Assembly (NCBI GenBank): GCA_032716605.1
Contig: CM064545.1
Location: 12,183,479 to 12,247,478, forward strand
Source: Paralithodes platypus
Taxonomy: Eukaryota > Arthropoda > Malacostraca > Decapoda > Lithodidae
Length of the DNA stretch: 64,000 bases
Reading direction: 5' to 3'
Position 1 is the first letter of the stretch; each line of letters opens with the position of its first letter. The notes beneath the pieces were generated by a model that did no database searches, was not told the origin of the DNA, and worked only from the letters and a program-made list of their open reading frames with translations. The position numbers and the translations under genes were made by a program. Below are positions 41,851-58,739 of the stretch, one piece after another.

Positions 41851-43949
41851 ATTTCTTTTTCATTTTGTTATTGGCAAGAAGTGCGGTGTGCATGTTTAGT
41901 TTAGTAAACTGAATAGGAGGAGGAGGTGTTTGTGAGAGCCAGCTAGATTACTCTCTGTGTAGGTGAGACACAAACAGAAACAGTGAGGGATGGCCTCCCT
42001 CAACCAATGAAACAGAAGCTCCAGCAACTCCTTATCAAATACCAATGAGGCCTCCCCTGGGTATTACCCTGCACAATTGGTGTATACAATCTCCCCAATA
42101 ATATAATATGACTGTGTTTGCTCTTAGTGTAACTTATGAATAATACCTTAAATACTCTTGGTGTAACTTATGAATAAAACCTTACATACCGTATCCGAGT
42201 ACCCGTTCAAGTATTTAGCTACCCAGTTAATTAATTGTATCCTTAACCCAAGAACGGCGAGCGTCCTCATAATTATTATGAGTGAGATGACGGGGTTGCA
42301 AGCAGCCATATTAGCAACCCCCTCAGATACACTCCTAAACCGAGAAGAGGCTCAACCAACCAAAGTCAGGATAGCACAAATAAAGGAGAAGAAGAAGAGA
42401 ACACAGAAAAGGACCCACATCCAGACCGAGAATGACCCATAAATGATACACGTTCTCCATGGGATCAGCAAACAACGCACCGATGTCAATGCCACCTACC
42501 AGGACCTACAGGAAATGCAGGGCCACTGATTGAGCATGATCTGTTTCCAGGCCAATCACAGGGGCCCCTCCTGGATCAATCACAGGATCCAGGATGCGTG
42601 AAAGAGACGTACCCACCCCAGGAACCAGATATGAGTTATGATGAGGAAGAATTTATGCTAATTCCTCATCAAACCCCAATGTCATATTTTCACAGATAGG
42701 ACCAAAAGAATCATCTCTACAGTACAGAAAATCACCTGTAACCACAATAGCTGATAAATAAAGAGTAACAAAAACCTGGTATGTAATGTTGAAAAGCAGG
42801 GAAAGATAAATACATGCAAAACATTTATCCTGCAACCATGCAGGCTTTCTAAAATATAAGTATAATCTTAAGAAATAAAGCATAACTATACCCATATATT
42901 CCTATGTCCATTGTATTTTTAAGGCCATTATTAGCTGAACAGTAATTAAAAGATCGAAAACCCCATGTCCCTACTATTCCAAAATGGAGTAAATTAGATT
43001 CAAATTAGCATCCAAATATAGCCTGACTGAAATTTATGATCGGTAGGCAAACATAAGGAAACACCTTCCACTGGCATTTGCTTTTAGTTTCTATAGTACT
43101 GTGTCGGAGTTACTTCTGAATAGGTCTAGCCATTCTCCCTATAAAAAATTCAACATGTGTGGCGACCCAGCAGTGTGTTAGAGGAACTAGAAGAGACCGT
43201 CTCTAGTTGTGTGTGAGAGGCAGTTCACATTGGTGTCCAGCCGAAGGAGGAAATACGAATCTTACGTCGTCCACATCCCCTCTCTTGGATATCACTTCTC
43301 TTCACCACCCATACCCTAAGTGTCTCTGTGTTGCTATATTTTGGGGATTATTGTGAAGGTAATATAAAATATGCGAGTGTTCAATTTAACTTTGTTTTAG
43401 AGGCCATTTCTGGACTCTCCTTGCCCAACTTGTTCGCGTAGTACGAGAACCTAACTTCTATCTGTGCAGTTGATTTGTTTATGTATTATTTGTGATCTAA
43501 CCAATCTAGGTCCAGGTTAACATTATATGTATTTTTCACTTACGTTAAATAACCAATACTTTACGTAATACTTAGTGAACGCTCACAGATTTTATTCAGT
43601 TGTGTTATTATTGATTGAGTGTCCAAGTTCGAAGTGGAATGTGTAACGAGAGCAATTTTCATTCCTTAAACTTAAACTCAAACTCAGGACAGTGCTTCGT
43701 CCATTTTATGTAAGAGATCACTTAGTGTATTAGTTCGCCCTCTTTCAATGTAAAAACCCACTCCGCTGAGTTGAATTAATCTTTGTTCAAGATTTCTTTC
43801 CTATATTAGTTCTTGTGAATAATTCGATCAATTACGATATTCGGTTAATGATATCATTTCACCACCGAAGCTAGGAATTCCGATTATACGTTCCTATAGT
43901 CATCAGCCCTGACTTTGGCTAATTATCAAACACTACATTGTTTTGTGTC
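41851..43949. other. Unassigned DNA, possible LTR-element remnant
   Basis: No convincing gene. An open frame at 42170-42442 has a Lys-rich end but no domain. At 43160 TGGCGACCCAGCAGTG resembles a tRNA-primed primer-binding site preceded by ACATG; this is weak. Near 42255 CGGCGAGCGTCCTCATAATT is followed by a small dyad, and a related sequence lies near 45363 (GGGCGAGCGTGCTCATATGA). Confidence 0.3.
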
Positions 43950-44372
43950 TTAACCCTTTCCCTGTGGGAGACATTCTGGAATGCAAAGGCAATTTACAGC
44001 AATTTCCAGGCTTTAAAAGCCTGTAAAAGCCGTACTAGAAATCGAGTGTCAGTAGACGGGAGCGTGAGGGACCTCTGTCCGACCCTCAGAGCAGCCAGCC
44101 GCTCACTGAGTTAGACTGTGGTCTCGCGCGGCTGTCTCGACAGTGTTGCCGAGCGAGCGAGAGCTAATAATTAGCGAGTTTTCCCGAATGTCTATGGCAA
44201 CGCTGCGGGTGTACCCCGCCACCTACGAAGCTCGTTCTGGTGTCATTTTGAAGCTATTTTTGCATAGTTCTCGGCAGAATTCAGTTCATTTAATGCAGAT
44301 ACTTCATTAATCATTCAGCAGTGCCTGAATATGCCCTAAATAGCGCAAATATAACCGCAGCCTGAGGGTTAA
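43950..44372. mobile_element. TTAA-flanked MITE, family B
   Basis: TTAACCC at 43950 and GGGTTAA ending 44372, with a clean TTAA on both sides. The interior aligns with 12656-13080. Noncoding. Confidence 0.82.
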
Positions 44373-46380
44373 TTGTACTCTATACTTTTTCAACCTGTTT
44401 TCGGGTTATTATACGTTGCTACATTATTCTGTGTCTGTATCCTATTTTATAATATCACTAGCCCTCGTTCCGGCTATTCATCCGTCACTACTTTGTTCTG
44501 TGTCTGATTTATTTACAGTAGTTTGTTGATTTATTCAAACTCACTGCTTCTATAGCTATTATTCCGCTATAATCGTTTCACTATATATTTGGTGAATCTG
44601 AATTCCTCATCGAGCGTGATTTTAGTTAATATACGATTGAAGTTATTTTTCGTATGTCGTGTGAGAGATTATTCACAATTGTTCTTATATGATTAAATTG
44701 TAAATTTAATTCCCTTTCCAACAAGAGTAAAGCGAATTTCATATTCCGTGTTATCGAATTAACGTTGCACTAAATCAAGTATTTATTTAGCTTGACCGCA
44801 GTACGTTTGAGCTTAACCTCACGCCGCGGCACCTTTGATCACCGACCTAGCTGGGCGACCTATATGCATTTCGAGCCTCGCTTACTGTGTGTACCTGAGT
44901 AGATGATCTCAGCTACCCACATTTATTAACTATTATTCCTCTCGATATACACTTGACCCGTATAGGTATTGTCATCATATCATAATGTGTGTATTTTCTA
45001 TAATTGTATATTTCATGTTTGATGCTTTGTAAGTGACATAATTATTCATGAAGGAGTATAATTTAGTTAACTCTTTCCTAGTCACCTTATTTAAACATTG
45101 GACTGACACTCTGTAGTTGAGATCCGGATGTGATTATTGCATGTACCACTGTGCTAATAATAACAAACTAGTGTAATTATTCTGTGTGTTTATTTTGTTT
45201 ATAGTGTGATTGAGTAACCCGGAAAGACCATTATTAAGTGCTAGTTGTGTTCCTGTCGGGCAGGATTATATTCTAAGCATTCTAAATAAGAAGCTTTATA
45301 GAACGAATATTTAAGCGAGTTGAATTACAACCACGCATAACAATGAGTCTGAACCCTACGAGGGCGAGCGTGCTCATATGAGGCAAGGCCTAAAAAAAGC
45401 CTTTCAAAACATCCCACTGGCACTCAAAAGAAAGGAATGTGTGATTAAGTGAGATAATTCCCCTCCATACCTCCTATCATTCCTCCACATGTGTCAACCC
45501 CCCCCCCTTCAATTATCACCTATTTTTCCTCTTATTCCCTTGTTTATCAGTTTATTTTCCGCGGCAATATCTCCCACCCGGTTTCAAGGTCATCTGGGAT
45601 GCATATAGAGATCGTGGAAAGAGAGATACTTCACTAGCGAGACATCAGTCTGGCTTCAGGCCTCGAAAGGTGAGGATGTATGTCGCGTGCGCCTCTCACT
45701 TCATGACTGGACGGTCAGCAATAATTCGTATTTTTCACCCTCCAAATACTATGTTCACTTATTATATTGTTATTACAAGTTAATATCTTCATATTAAACA
45801 TACAATAGGCGCATACGAATAAGTAATAACGATATTTAACGTAAAATGACAAAATTCGTCCAGCGGGACGTTTTAAATACCATTGGCTCGCTGTTCTCAG
45901 GTTAAGTAAGTTATTTAACATACTTAAGTAGCCTCAAAAAGCGTCAGGTACAGTACATGATCTTTTAGTAACATTTATCTTATAAACTCAAAAGAAGCGA
46001 ATGACATTACAGACAAATATACAGATAATATAATAGCAAAAATACAAGAAATCTGTAGTTTTCTGCATGTGGATTTCTGGAAATTCCCTTTAAATTTGAA
46101 AATAGTCTAATATATACTTTGGCTTTGTGTAATGATTTTATAGTGAATAAATGAATGAGTAAGTTCATTTGGGCACTAAGTTTACCATACTTAGTTTAGT
46201 TACTTTAATTTTAGGCATAATTTAAACAGTGTAGAGCCCACTGTATGTCTTTAGCTAAAACTGGTATGGACATGCCCTACGGTATTTACATCATCGTACA
46301 TCAACATCAACTTCGTAAGTCATTTACTGTATTGATATACAATGATTGAACTAACACTTACATGCAATATATTAGCAACC
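44373..46380. other. Unassigned AT-rich DNA
   Basis: About 2 kb with no recognised gene, RNA or repeat boundary. Short frames only. Confidence 0.35.
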
Positions 46381-46545
46381 CTTTGGTAAGAGAAGTTGTA
46401 AGCTGCCTTCATGGACTTGGAGAAAGTCTATGACTGAGTAGAAAGAAGGTTTGTGGAAAGTACTGAGAACATACGGAGTAGAGGGTTGTTGAAAGCGGTG
46501 AAGAGCTTGTATGAGGGTGCAAGAGTAGGTGTGGTGGAGTGGTTT
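46381..46545 (+). pseudogene. RTE-like LINE fragment
   Basis: Reads like the RT region of the element at 48.7-51.85 kb (compare 50730-50880): ...AFMDLEKVYD-stop, YGV-like, LKAVKSLYEGARVGV. About 160 bp, decayed. Confidence 0.7.
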
Positions 46546-47560
46546 TGCTACTAGGCTGGTAATCTTAACACTCTCAGTCACCCATAAGTTACAAAGTTAC
46601 CCGTGGACAGGCACAATTGGTTTTGGGAGGAATATTTCGCCCGGGAGCGTTTTCGAAGCCTTGTGTATTTCTGTATTCCCATCCACCAGAATGCTGTTTA
46701 TTGAAATGTATCATATGTCAATGGAAAGAGGAATGACTATGCTACATAATAAAAAATTGTTTTTAAATAAATCGAAATATGAAAGTGTAAACGAGTCCGG
46801 AATAACATTATTTCCCGCGCAATTGTGTTCACACCGTCCTATCTCGAAATTGTGAGTGATGACCATATATTTGTATATGCTCAAATAATAGCATTGTTTT
46901 TGGTCTTTCCAAATCTGAAAACAGAAATTGTCTATCTTCAATAGTTCTCAAGCAGTGGCCGAAAACAAAACAAAACTATTATTTTGCATGATATGGTTTG
47001 TAAAATGTTCAAAGTATTTCTTTGTTCCAAGGTCTATGGTTTTTCAATACAGTTTGTATGAATAATGTAGATAATGCTGAAGAAAATAAAAGAAACTAGA
47101 AGTTCCTACGACAAATACTTTTTGCTCTATGAATATTTGAAATAAAGGGCCAAAATGCGAATATTTACACTTCACCCGTCTCCGTTCCGCGGATGCAAGC
47201 TGGGCTCCGAGCAATTCCCCACCTCGGCGTTGCGCTATTTGCTCGGATACGTATATAACTGTTTATATCACCGGAATCGGAAATGTATGCACTTTCTAAT
47301 GGTGAAAACCAAAACACTATGGCATAATTGGTTCGCGAGCGATGCACAATTGTTTCCATGCATTGTTATTGCTGTGTAATTAAATGAGAATGTTTATACA
47401 GTTGTATATCTTTGCTACAATATACAACACCTTTGTACAAATTTCCTTGTCAATAGTTGTATAATATTCATAGAACACCTGTTAGTCATGAAATAATTAT
47501 ATACAAAAATAGATTTCCTGTAAAAAAAATTGTACACGCACACAAAATAAAAGAAATATG
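46546..47560. other. Unassigned AT-rich DNA
   Basis: Short open frames on both strands (for example 46529-46855 and 47155-47379) lack recognisable domains. No repeat boundaries are seen. Confidence 0.35.
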
Positions 47561-47564
47561 AAAT

Positions 47565-51855
<4,291 letters not shown>

Positions 51856-51965
51856 AGATATATATATATACTGTATATATTTATATACATATAATATATA
51901 TATACATATAATATATATATATATATATATACAGTATATATATATATATATGTATAATTATTATA
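51856..51965. repeat. (TA)n with interruptions
   Basis: Continuation of the TA array that received the RTE-like insertion. Confidence 0.9.
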
Positions 51966-52463
51966 TACAGTACATAGGCATATAATATAACTAAAATTCC
52001 ATAGAGTACTTACCGTACATCCTGTAAGCTTCCTGTAAGCATTCCTGTGACATCTTTTATATAAAATAAGTTTCCACACTACACTGTCAAATAGTCAGTA
52101 AAATATAACTATGTACTCACTAAAAAATTGCCCAAAATGTGCAAAATACGTAATTATAATTCGTAATTATAATGTATTTATTTCTTAGGCAGTATTGATA
52201 AATATATTTGTCTTTCAAGCTAACAATAGTGTAAAATCGTCAATGAAAGCCAGACAAAACTGCATCAATACTCAAGGGGTTAACCAAGATTCAATCCCCT
52301 CAGTCACAAAAAGTCACAGTAACTAATTATATACATATATAATTGGAATTATTCACTAAACTTGTCAACACTTCCACTAGGTAAATCAATTATCCATAGT
52401 TGCCTCCCTGTAAGCACGGCATGGACGTAGGGCAGGAGGGAGAGAGAGTCGTAGATACGTGAG
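51966..52463. other. Unassigned DNA
   Basis: No feature recognised. Confidence 0.35.
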
Positions 52464-52907
52464 TTAACCCACTGAGCCCCAGCGACGCAGCGTTTTCGTC
52501 AGCAATGTATGTAACGCTAAACCCTAGCGACGCAACAGTTGCGTCAGTGTTACTCCGGTCCCAATTACTTCGGTCCTATGGCACCTAGAGGGCTCAGATT
52601 TGTATGGGAACTGTGTAAGTATCCCACGCAACCATGCCGATGGTTGAAAACTCTCAAAGTCCAACCGCGTGCGCGTGAGCGCGCAAAAACCTGAATTTTG
52701 GGCGTTATTGCCTTCAATTTTTTACTCTTGTAAAATCCGTTTTCGGGGGCTCCGTAGGACCAATTTTTGACCTTTTTGATTGTTTTTTGTGTTTTTTCCT
52801 TCATTCCTAACCCATTCGCTATTGTTTCTGGAAAAAACAAAAAAATCATAACCGGCTGGTCCCTGGTGGTACATTTATTAATAACTAGCTGGGACTCAGC
52901 GGGTTAA
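52464..52907. mobile_element. TTAA-flanked MITE, family C, clear TIRs
   Basis: Left end TTAACCCACTGAGCCCCAGC; right end reversed TTAACCCGCTGAGTCCCAGC: 18 of 20 positions match. TTAA on both sides. Contains GACGCAGCGTTTTCGTCA and GACGCAACAGTTGCGTCA subterminal dyads. Noncoding; the minus-strand 94-codon frame is not recognised. Confidence 0.88.
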
Positions 52908-53099
52908 AGGGACGGGAGGCCTAGCTCACACACTGGCTGCCAGGAAGATACTGATAAAACAATATAGCGCGCTCATTTGCTAGAGATGCCATGGGGTTGT
53001 TAGATACTTTCCTTTGTAGAATTGAGTTACCTAACTTACCAGTCCAAATTGCGTCCAAATCGTGTCATAAACTTATTTTGGGGAATATTTATAAGTTGC

Positions 53100-53189
53100 G
53101 AGTGGCAATATGACGCACGTGCGTCATAACTTAATTTTTCGGATATGTCGATATGACGCGATCGCGTGCTAAATGACTGAGAGTGTTAA
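53100..53189. repeat. End of a family G TTAA MITE with TGACGC palindromes
   Basis: TATGACGCACGTGCGTCATA (about 53109-53128) and ATATGACGCGATCGCGTGCT (about 53151-53170), ending AGAGTGTTAA (TTAA 53186-53189). Reversed relative to the copy at 8764. The opposite end is not found. Confidence 0.55.
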
Positions 53190-53629
53190 GGTCACAGATT
53201 CAAATACCGATGTGTCAATGGGAAGATATTACTGGGGTTGAATTTATGGTGTACTTGGTTTCAAAGTTAATCGACACTACATACAGATATGTTCACTGTT
53301 TCTAATATACATTAGCATTATATGAATAATTCCATATTCAAAATGTGCAATAGGGAGCAGTGACTAGCATGTTCTAAGCTCATTAGATGGCGTTTAGGAG
53401 ATAGAGGTTGCTAGATGAGTCCGTGGCATAGTTTCAACATGATGCAGCTGCGATGGGTCAATGAGAGATAGCTAAGCGCTGTAGGTCTACGAAGGTAAGA
53501 CTACGAACAAGCAGGTTGTGACACCCTCTTGTTTAATTGCTTCATTCGCAATCTGGAATTGATCGTTCGGAGCAATTGAATCTATAGGTTATAAGCCTAT
53601 GTCCGGGGATAGAGTTTGATCATAGAAAA
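53190..53629. other. Unassigned DNA
   Basis: No gene or repeat recognised. Confidence 0.35.
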
Positions 53630-54262
53630 CAAAGGGATGAGCAGAATAAGTTACTATATCTGAATGTTGGGTTATAGCAAGGATGAGTGATGACGTATCC
53701 ATGATTGTTCACTATGCAGAATCTATGGATGGAGCCATAACAGAAATACAAGGAAGAGCAGTTGATGTTGGAAAACCTCTGGTAAGGAAAGAGGTGTGAG
53801 AGGAGGTTGCCTGTGCTACCGTTTGATGACGATATATTTATATTGAGTAATGATGAGTGAGAGTTGCGGGTTTGGTAAACATTATTTACTGTTGTTTGTG
53901 AAAAAAGGAATGTTATGGTAATGAGTATGGCTACAATCATTGAGAGGGATGCAGTCAAACAATGTGAAGTAAAGATGCATGATAAGGGTAATAGGATAAT
54001 ATTAATCAGCTCATATTTAAGCATTTGAGCAGTGTGAGGATTGAAGATAAGAATTCGTAGGATGAAATACCAGGGAGAGTACAGCAGAGGAGGAGGGTTG
54101 TAGGAACGCTGATAGCAGTGACAAGGAATAGGTTGATGGGTATGGAAGTAAAGACGTCACTGCATGTAAGTGTTATGAACCCGTTTTTGATGTGAAGCAG
54201 TGAAGCATGGACGATGTTAGAGATATACATCAAGAATGAGAAGGGTGGGAATGTACAAAGGA
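53630..54262 (+). pseudogene. RTE-like LINE fragment
   Basis: Aligns with the RT/C-terminal region of the RTE-like element (about 50890-51450): LNVGL-stop-QG, a MDGAITEIQGRAVDVGKPLV-like segment, a decayed DD region, then ERDAVKQCEVKM and a GTLIAVTRNRLMGMEVKTSL-like segment. Multiple stops. It abuts the 3' end of the reversed CR1-like element at about 54263. Confidence 0.75.
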
Positions 54263-54459
54263 GTAAAAAGGAAATCAAGCCACAACAGGTCTAGTGACCC
54301 TTCTAGGTTGCTTGTCCTCCAAAACACTGAGGATCAAGTGTCCAAACAGTGGTTTAGAGTGGGTAAGGGAATTACTGCCCTGGAACTAATGTCCGTGGCA
54401 GGATTAGGAAGTTAGTAGGGGACAGATGGGTTAGTAACTGAGGGGGAGATAAAATAAAG

Positions 54460-56864
54460 TTATTCATTTACAAACGCAGTCAGTCGCGGGTTTGATGCGA
54501 GATAATTGTCTAGGCGGAGTTTAAATGAATCAACGGTGATGCAGTCTATAACGTTTCGGGGAAGCCCATTCCACAAGTTGACAACTCGATTGAAGAAGAA
54601 ATTCTTAGATTCGTGTGAGTTAAAAGATTTACCAATAATTTTGCAACCGTTTCCCCGCGTGTAATTAGATTGGTCGATAGTGAAGTACTTACTACAGTTC
54701 ATATTGTCGATGGCTTTGATGATTTTGAACACTTGAATTAAGTCACCTCTTAATCTGCGCTGGGTTAAAGGAAATAGATTTAATTCTCTATGACGCTCTT
54801 CGTGTGGTTTGTTCTTTAGGCTAGGTATCATTTTGGTAACTCTACGTTGAACTCGTTCTAGCTTGTTTATATCTTTTTGGTAATAAGGGCACCAGGATTG
54901 AACGCAGTATTCCAGAAGAGGGCGGACTAAGGAATTGTAAAAGGTTAGGATAACTTCTTGGGATTTATGCTCAAATGACCTGCCTATAAAGCCAATCATT
55001 TTGTTTGCCTTCTTAACAACTTCTGAACATTGTTGACTCGGTTTTAGGTTACTCGATATTGTTACTCCCAGATTGGTTTCTCTGTTTACATTCTTAAGCT
55101 GAGTGCCATTCATCGAATAGTTTGCTTTCTCATTTAGGTATCCGATATGTAGTACTTTACATTTATCCGCATTGAAACTCATTTGCCAAATTTGGGCCCA
55201 ACATGACAATTTATCTAGATTGTGTTGCATATCGTCAACTTGTTCTTTTGAGAGTATGCTATTTGATTTACGAGTCTGTCTCGTATGACCGTTTCTAGCA
55301 TTTTACATGCAACTGAGGTTAAGCTAATTGGACGATAGTTACTGGGTATGGATTTGCTGCCTTTTTTGAATATCTGTGTTACGTTGGCTAGCTTCCACTG
55401 ATCAGGCATAGTTCCAGACTGCAAGGATTTATTGAATAGTAATGTCAGTGGCTTGGAGAGGTCATCCTTAGCTTCCTTTAGAACTCTAGGCGAGATTGTA
55501 TCAGGTCCAGGCATTTTATTTACCTTGAGTTTATCTAAACAATTCAATACTTCTCTCTCTGTAACGGTGATATTGCTTAGAACATCTGAATTATCAATCT
55601 GAATCGGCAATGGTGTAGGGATATCACTGAGGTCTTCTGTTGTAAAAACTGATGCAAAGAAGGTATTGAGGGCATTACTCATTTGTACTTCGTCTTTGGT
55701 GTATTCTCCATTTTCATCGACTAACGGTCCAACAGTTGAAGTAACTACTTTTTTCTATCTGATATAACTACAGAATTCTTTCAGGTTTGTTTTACTTTGA
55801 TTCACAATATGTAACTCTAAGGTCTTTTTACTTTGCTTAATTAACTTTTTGGCTTTGCGTCGTAGCTCTACAAATTTCACCCGTTCCTCGTCATTTTGTG
55901 AGGATTTTAATCTATCATTAGCAAATTTTTTAGCAAGCAGGCAGTTTGAAATATCTTTATTCCACCATTTGGGCTTATTATTATGGCCTGGACGCCGTAT
56001 TTTCGATGGTATGCAGTCTTGCACTGCTTTTAGGTAAGTGGTTTCGAATAACTTCCAAGATGTATTTATGTCGTTATTGTTAATTAAAAAGCTCCAGTCA
56101 GTTTCTTTAAACATAGCTCTAAGTTTATGGAAGTTTGCTTTCTTGAAATTAGGGACTTTTTAGATGCTACTATTTGGTTCGTTACTAGTAAACTTTAAAG
56201 TGAAAGTTATCGTACGATGGTCGCTGTTACTGAATTCATCACCAACATTCAAATTCTCTATTAATTCTTCTTTTGTTGCAAGTACAATGTCAAGAACGTT
56301 ATTACCACGGGTCAGTGTTCGAACAAATTGATAAAGCGAACTCTCTTGCAAGTTCGTATACAAGTCATGTCCGGAGTGTGAAGTAAGAGTATCGCCCCAC
56401 TTGGTCACAGGTAAATTAAAGTCGCCAAAAATTACGGTATCTTGTGAGTTACTTACATCTGCAATTTGTTCGTAAATTTCTCGGTCAGTTTGCACTGATT
56501 GAGCTGGAGGTCTGTATATTAATGCAAGTATTATTTTTGTACCTTTATTATTCTTTATTAGCACAAAAGATGCGTCGACGTTCACAATTTGAGGTTTTGA
56601 CAAGAGGGTAGGGTTAAGACTTTCTTTGATATAAAGTAAAACGCCACCTCCATTTCGATTTATTCGGCTTTTCTCAAACATTACATAACCGGGAAGTGAA
56701 TACTCTGCTAAAAAGTCTCTATCTTCTGTATTGAGCCAAGATTCTGTTATGCCAATCACATCATAATTTTCTGTAAACACTAGCTCCTCTAATTCTGAAA
56801 ATTTATTGCGTATGCTACGAGCATTTGCATAGAAAACCTTTAAGTTTGTTATTTTAGAACTCAC
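54460..56864 (-). pseudogene. CR1-like ORF2 with RT core deleted
   Basis: Endonuclease 56864-56160: FYANARSIRNKF, ITESWLN, FGDFNLPVTKWGD, NSDHRTITF, then TAG. Continuation 56114-55755 (WWNKDISNCLLAKKF) to a stop, then 55682-55215: KMPGPDTISPRVLKEA, YRPISLTSVACKMLETVIRDR. At about 55275 the frame jumps from RLVNQ to AYSQKNKLT, skipping everything the plus-strand copy has from HLEENN to FADDTQIANS (about 420 bp), so the catalytic motifs are gone. The C-terminus follows in a shifted frame (55230-54460): LDKLSCWAQIWQMSFN, LYNSLVRPLLEYCVQSW-like, NLWNGLPRNVIDC. Dead. Confidence 0.9.
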
Positions 56865-56874
56865 GGAACGCTCT

Positions 56875-57482
56875 TTAACCTAAGAAGTGCGCATGGGGGT
56901 AATTAGAAATGTCTGCCTGTGCTGACATATTTGAGCTGTTTCCATCACTAAAATATTAATTTTACCATAAATAGCATTAATACTTATCCATACGTGCCTA
57001 TTATGGGTTGATTATAAAGGTATTAACCTGAAACAACAATAAAACGAGTGAAAACAGAGTTTGGATGGTCAAAATCGGAGATACAGGCCGCGAGTTATAT
57101 AATGTATGGGTGAGGCAACCTTCTTTCCCGCCAATTTCCCCCAAGGCCACTGAGACACAGTCGATCGATACTCTCTCTCTCTCTCTCTTGCACTCGCTTG
57201 CTAACAGTGATGACAATGCCCTGCTTGCAACTCGCTAATGTTAGCACGAAAATATACCTCAGAATAAGGGAATAACAGGGAAAATAGGTGATACCTGAAG
57301 GAAGGGAGGAAAGTGGGGAAGGAGGGGAGGTAGAGGAGTGATATTTTGCATGGCCCAGGGGCATTTTTTTTTTTTTTTTTTGTCGATGTTTAAAGTTGAT
57401 TTTTTTTTTCTCTGACTCTTAAGAGTCTTCCCACAGTCTGCCGGGGGAACTCTTAAGAGTCTTCCTGCAGTTCCCGGGTTAA
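56875..57482. mobile_element. TTAA-flanked MITE in the CR1-like spacer
   Basis: TTAA at 56875-56878 and 57479-57482. The plus-strand CR1 copy (60475-60490) has the unoccupied site GATTAAAGAGCG. Ends TTAACC...CCGGGTTAA. Contains (CT)n and a T-run, and a repeated CTCTTAAGAGTCTTCC segment near one end. Noncoding. Confidence 0.88.
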
Positions 57483-57606
57483 TAATATTTTTTGGTTCTT
57501 GTCGGATCTACATTTATGTTCATGGCTGTCCTCGGTCCTCGCTGTCTTCGGTCCTTATCGCTGGTGGTCCTCGGTTGCCTCTGTTTTTTTCTTGGCGTTG
57601 GATGAT

Positions 57607-58722
57607 TTATGTCACTGCTGCTTCTTCTCGGATGGCGTTTTTTGATCCATGGCTGCGGATTGCTTCGTGTAGGAGACGACCCATGCGTGCTGAACCCACA
57701 GGATTTAGATGAGTGCCATCCTTGCGGAACAGAGTAGGCTGGTTGTAGAAGTTGTCCCAGAGGTTGATGAATTCAACTTCTTCCCTCAGACACAAATATT
57801 TTAGTCGGCTATTTGTGCTGAAGGCCTTGTCGTAGAATTTGTCAGGTGCGTCGATCTTGGGGAGAATGCCTGAGATGATGATATTCCTTGACTTGTTTTT
57901 GTAGTGCTGGATCATCTTGCGATATTTCTCCATCAACTCTTCCGATCTGGTGCGCATGACGTCATTTGAACCAGCATGGATGACAAAAAGGGTATTTTCA
58001 TTTGCATCCTTTGTGGTATCTTCGAAGGCTTCCACAATGTCGTCCAGTCCAGCTCCTGGGATGCAAAATCTTTTTCGTTGATTTGGGACTCTGTCGCAGA
58101 ACTCTTCGACCTGTCCTCGTAGGATGGAATCCCCAACGAGCTTGGTCTCTTCTGGTTCGTCTTCCATCTCTACCAATATCTCAAATCTGTTTGACATTGT
58201 GACTGGTAGATGAGACCTTTTCTGCATTGGCCGTGCACCGTTCCTCACTGGTGTAAATCCGGAAACCTGTGGTGGCGGGACTCTACGTACAGGTCGGGGA
58301 GAGGAGTGGTTAGAACGGGGGCGAGGTGTTGGTACTGTTCGTGCTAGCAGGCTTATTGCACGAGGAGTGGGGGAGAGACTAAGGGGAACAGGGCGGCTGT
58401 CCTGGTTTGATGTCGGCTCAGGTTCGTCAGAAGCATCTGCTGCAGTGTCTACTGCAGGTGTTGGATTGTTGGCAGATGACGTTGGGGCGGTGGTGGATGC
58501 TGGAGTTGAAACAATTGGAGTTAGTGATACTCCAACGTTGAGTGTTACAAACTCTTGGATTGATTCCAGCTTCCTGGTGATGGCGTTGATCTTGTTGTGG
58601 GCTTCATCCAATTTTGCTGTCAAATCCTCTCGTTGCTGGCAGAGTTGGCAGACTTGTGGATCGGCAGGAGCAAACATGGAAGCACCAAACCTACCGGCGC
58701 AGTTTGTACAGGCACGAGGCAT
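57607..58722 (-). CDS. CR1-like ORF1 with zinc-binding N-terminus and SGNH-hydrolase-like domain
   Basis: Intact 371-codon ORF from the ATG at 58722 (an in-frame GTG lies 4 codons upstream; the ATG precedes the Cys motif). N-terminus CTNCAGRFG...VCQLCQQ suggests a small zinc-binding module, followed by a probable coiled coil (EDLTAKLDEAHNKINAITRK) and a Ser/Thr/Pro linker. The C-terminal half carries the SGNH/GDSL esterase blocks: VGDSILRG (catalytic Ser), CIPGAGLDD, VIHAGSNDV (Gly/Asn) and KDGTHLNPVGS (Asp-His). Esterase domains are known in ORF1 of CR1-type LINEs; their role in retrotransposition (lipid or membrane interaction) is not settled. It lies 5' of the ORF2 remains. Notable for being intact while ORF2 is dead. 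Confidence 0.88.
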   Translation of the reverse strand: MPRACTNCAGRFGASMFAPADPQVCQLCQQREDLTAKLDEAHNKINAITRKLESIQEFVTLNVGVSLTPIVSTPASTTAPTSSANNPTPAVDTAADASDEPEPTSNQDSRPVPLSLSPTPRAISLLARTVPTPRPRSNHSSPRPVRRVPPPQVSGFTPVRNGARPMQKRSHLPVTMSNRFEILVEMEDEPEETKLVGDSILRGQVEEFCDRVPNQRKRFCIPGAGLDDIVEAFEDTTKDANENTLFVIHAGSNDVMRTRSEELMEKYRKMIQHYKNKSRNIIISGILPKIDAPDKFYDKAFSTNSRLKYLCLREEVEFINLWDNFYNQPTLFRKDGTHLNPVGSARMGRLLHEAIRSHGSKNAIREEAAVT

Positions 58723-58739
58723 GGTGACGATCACTTTCT

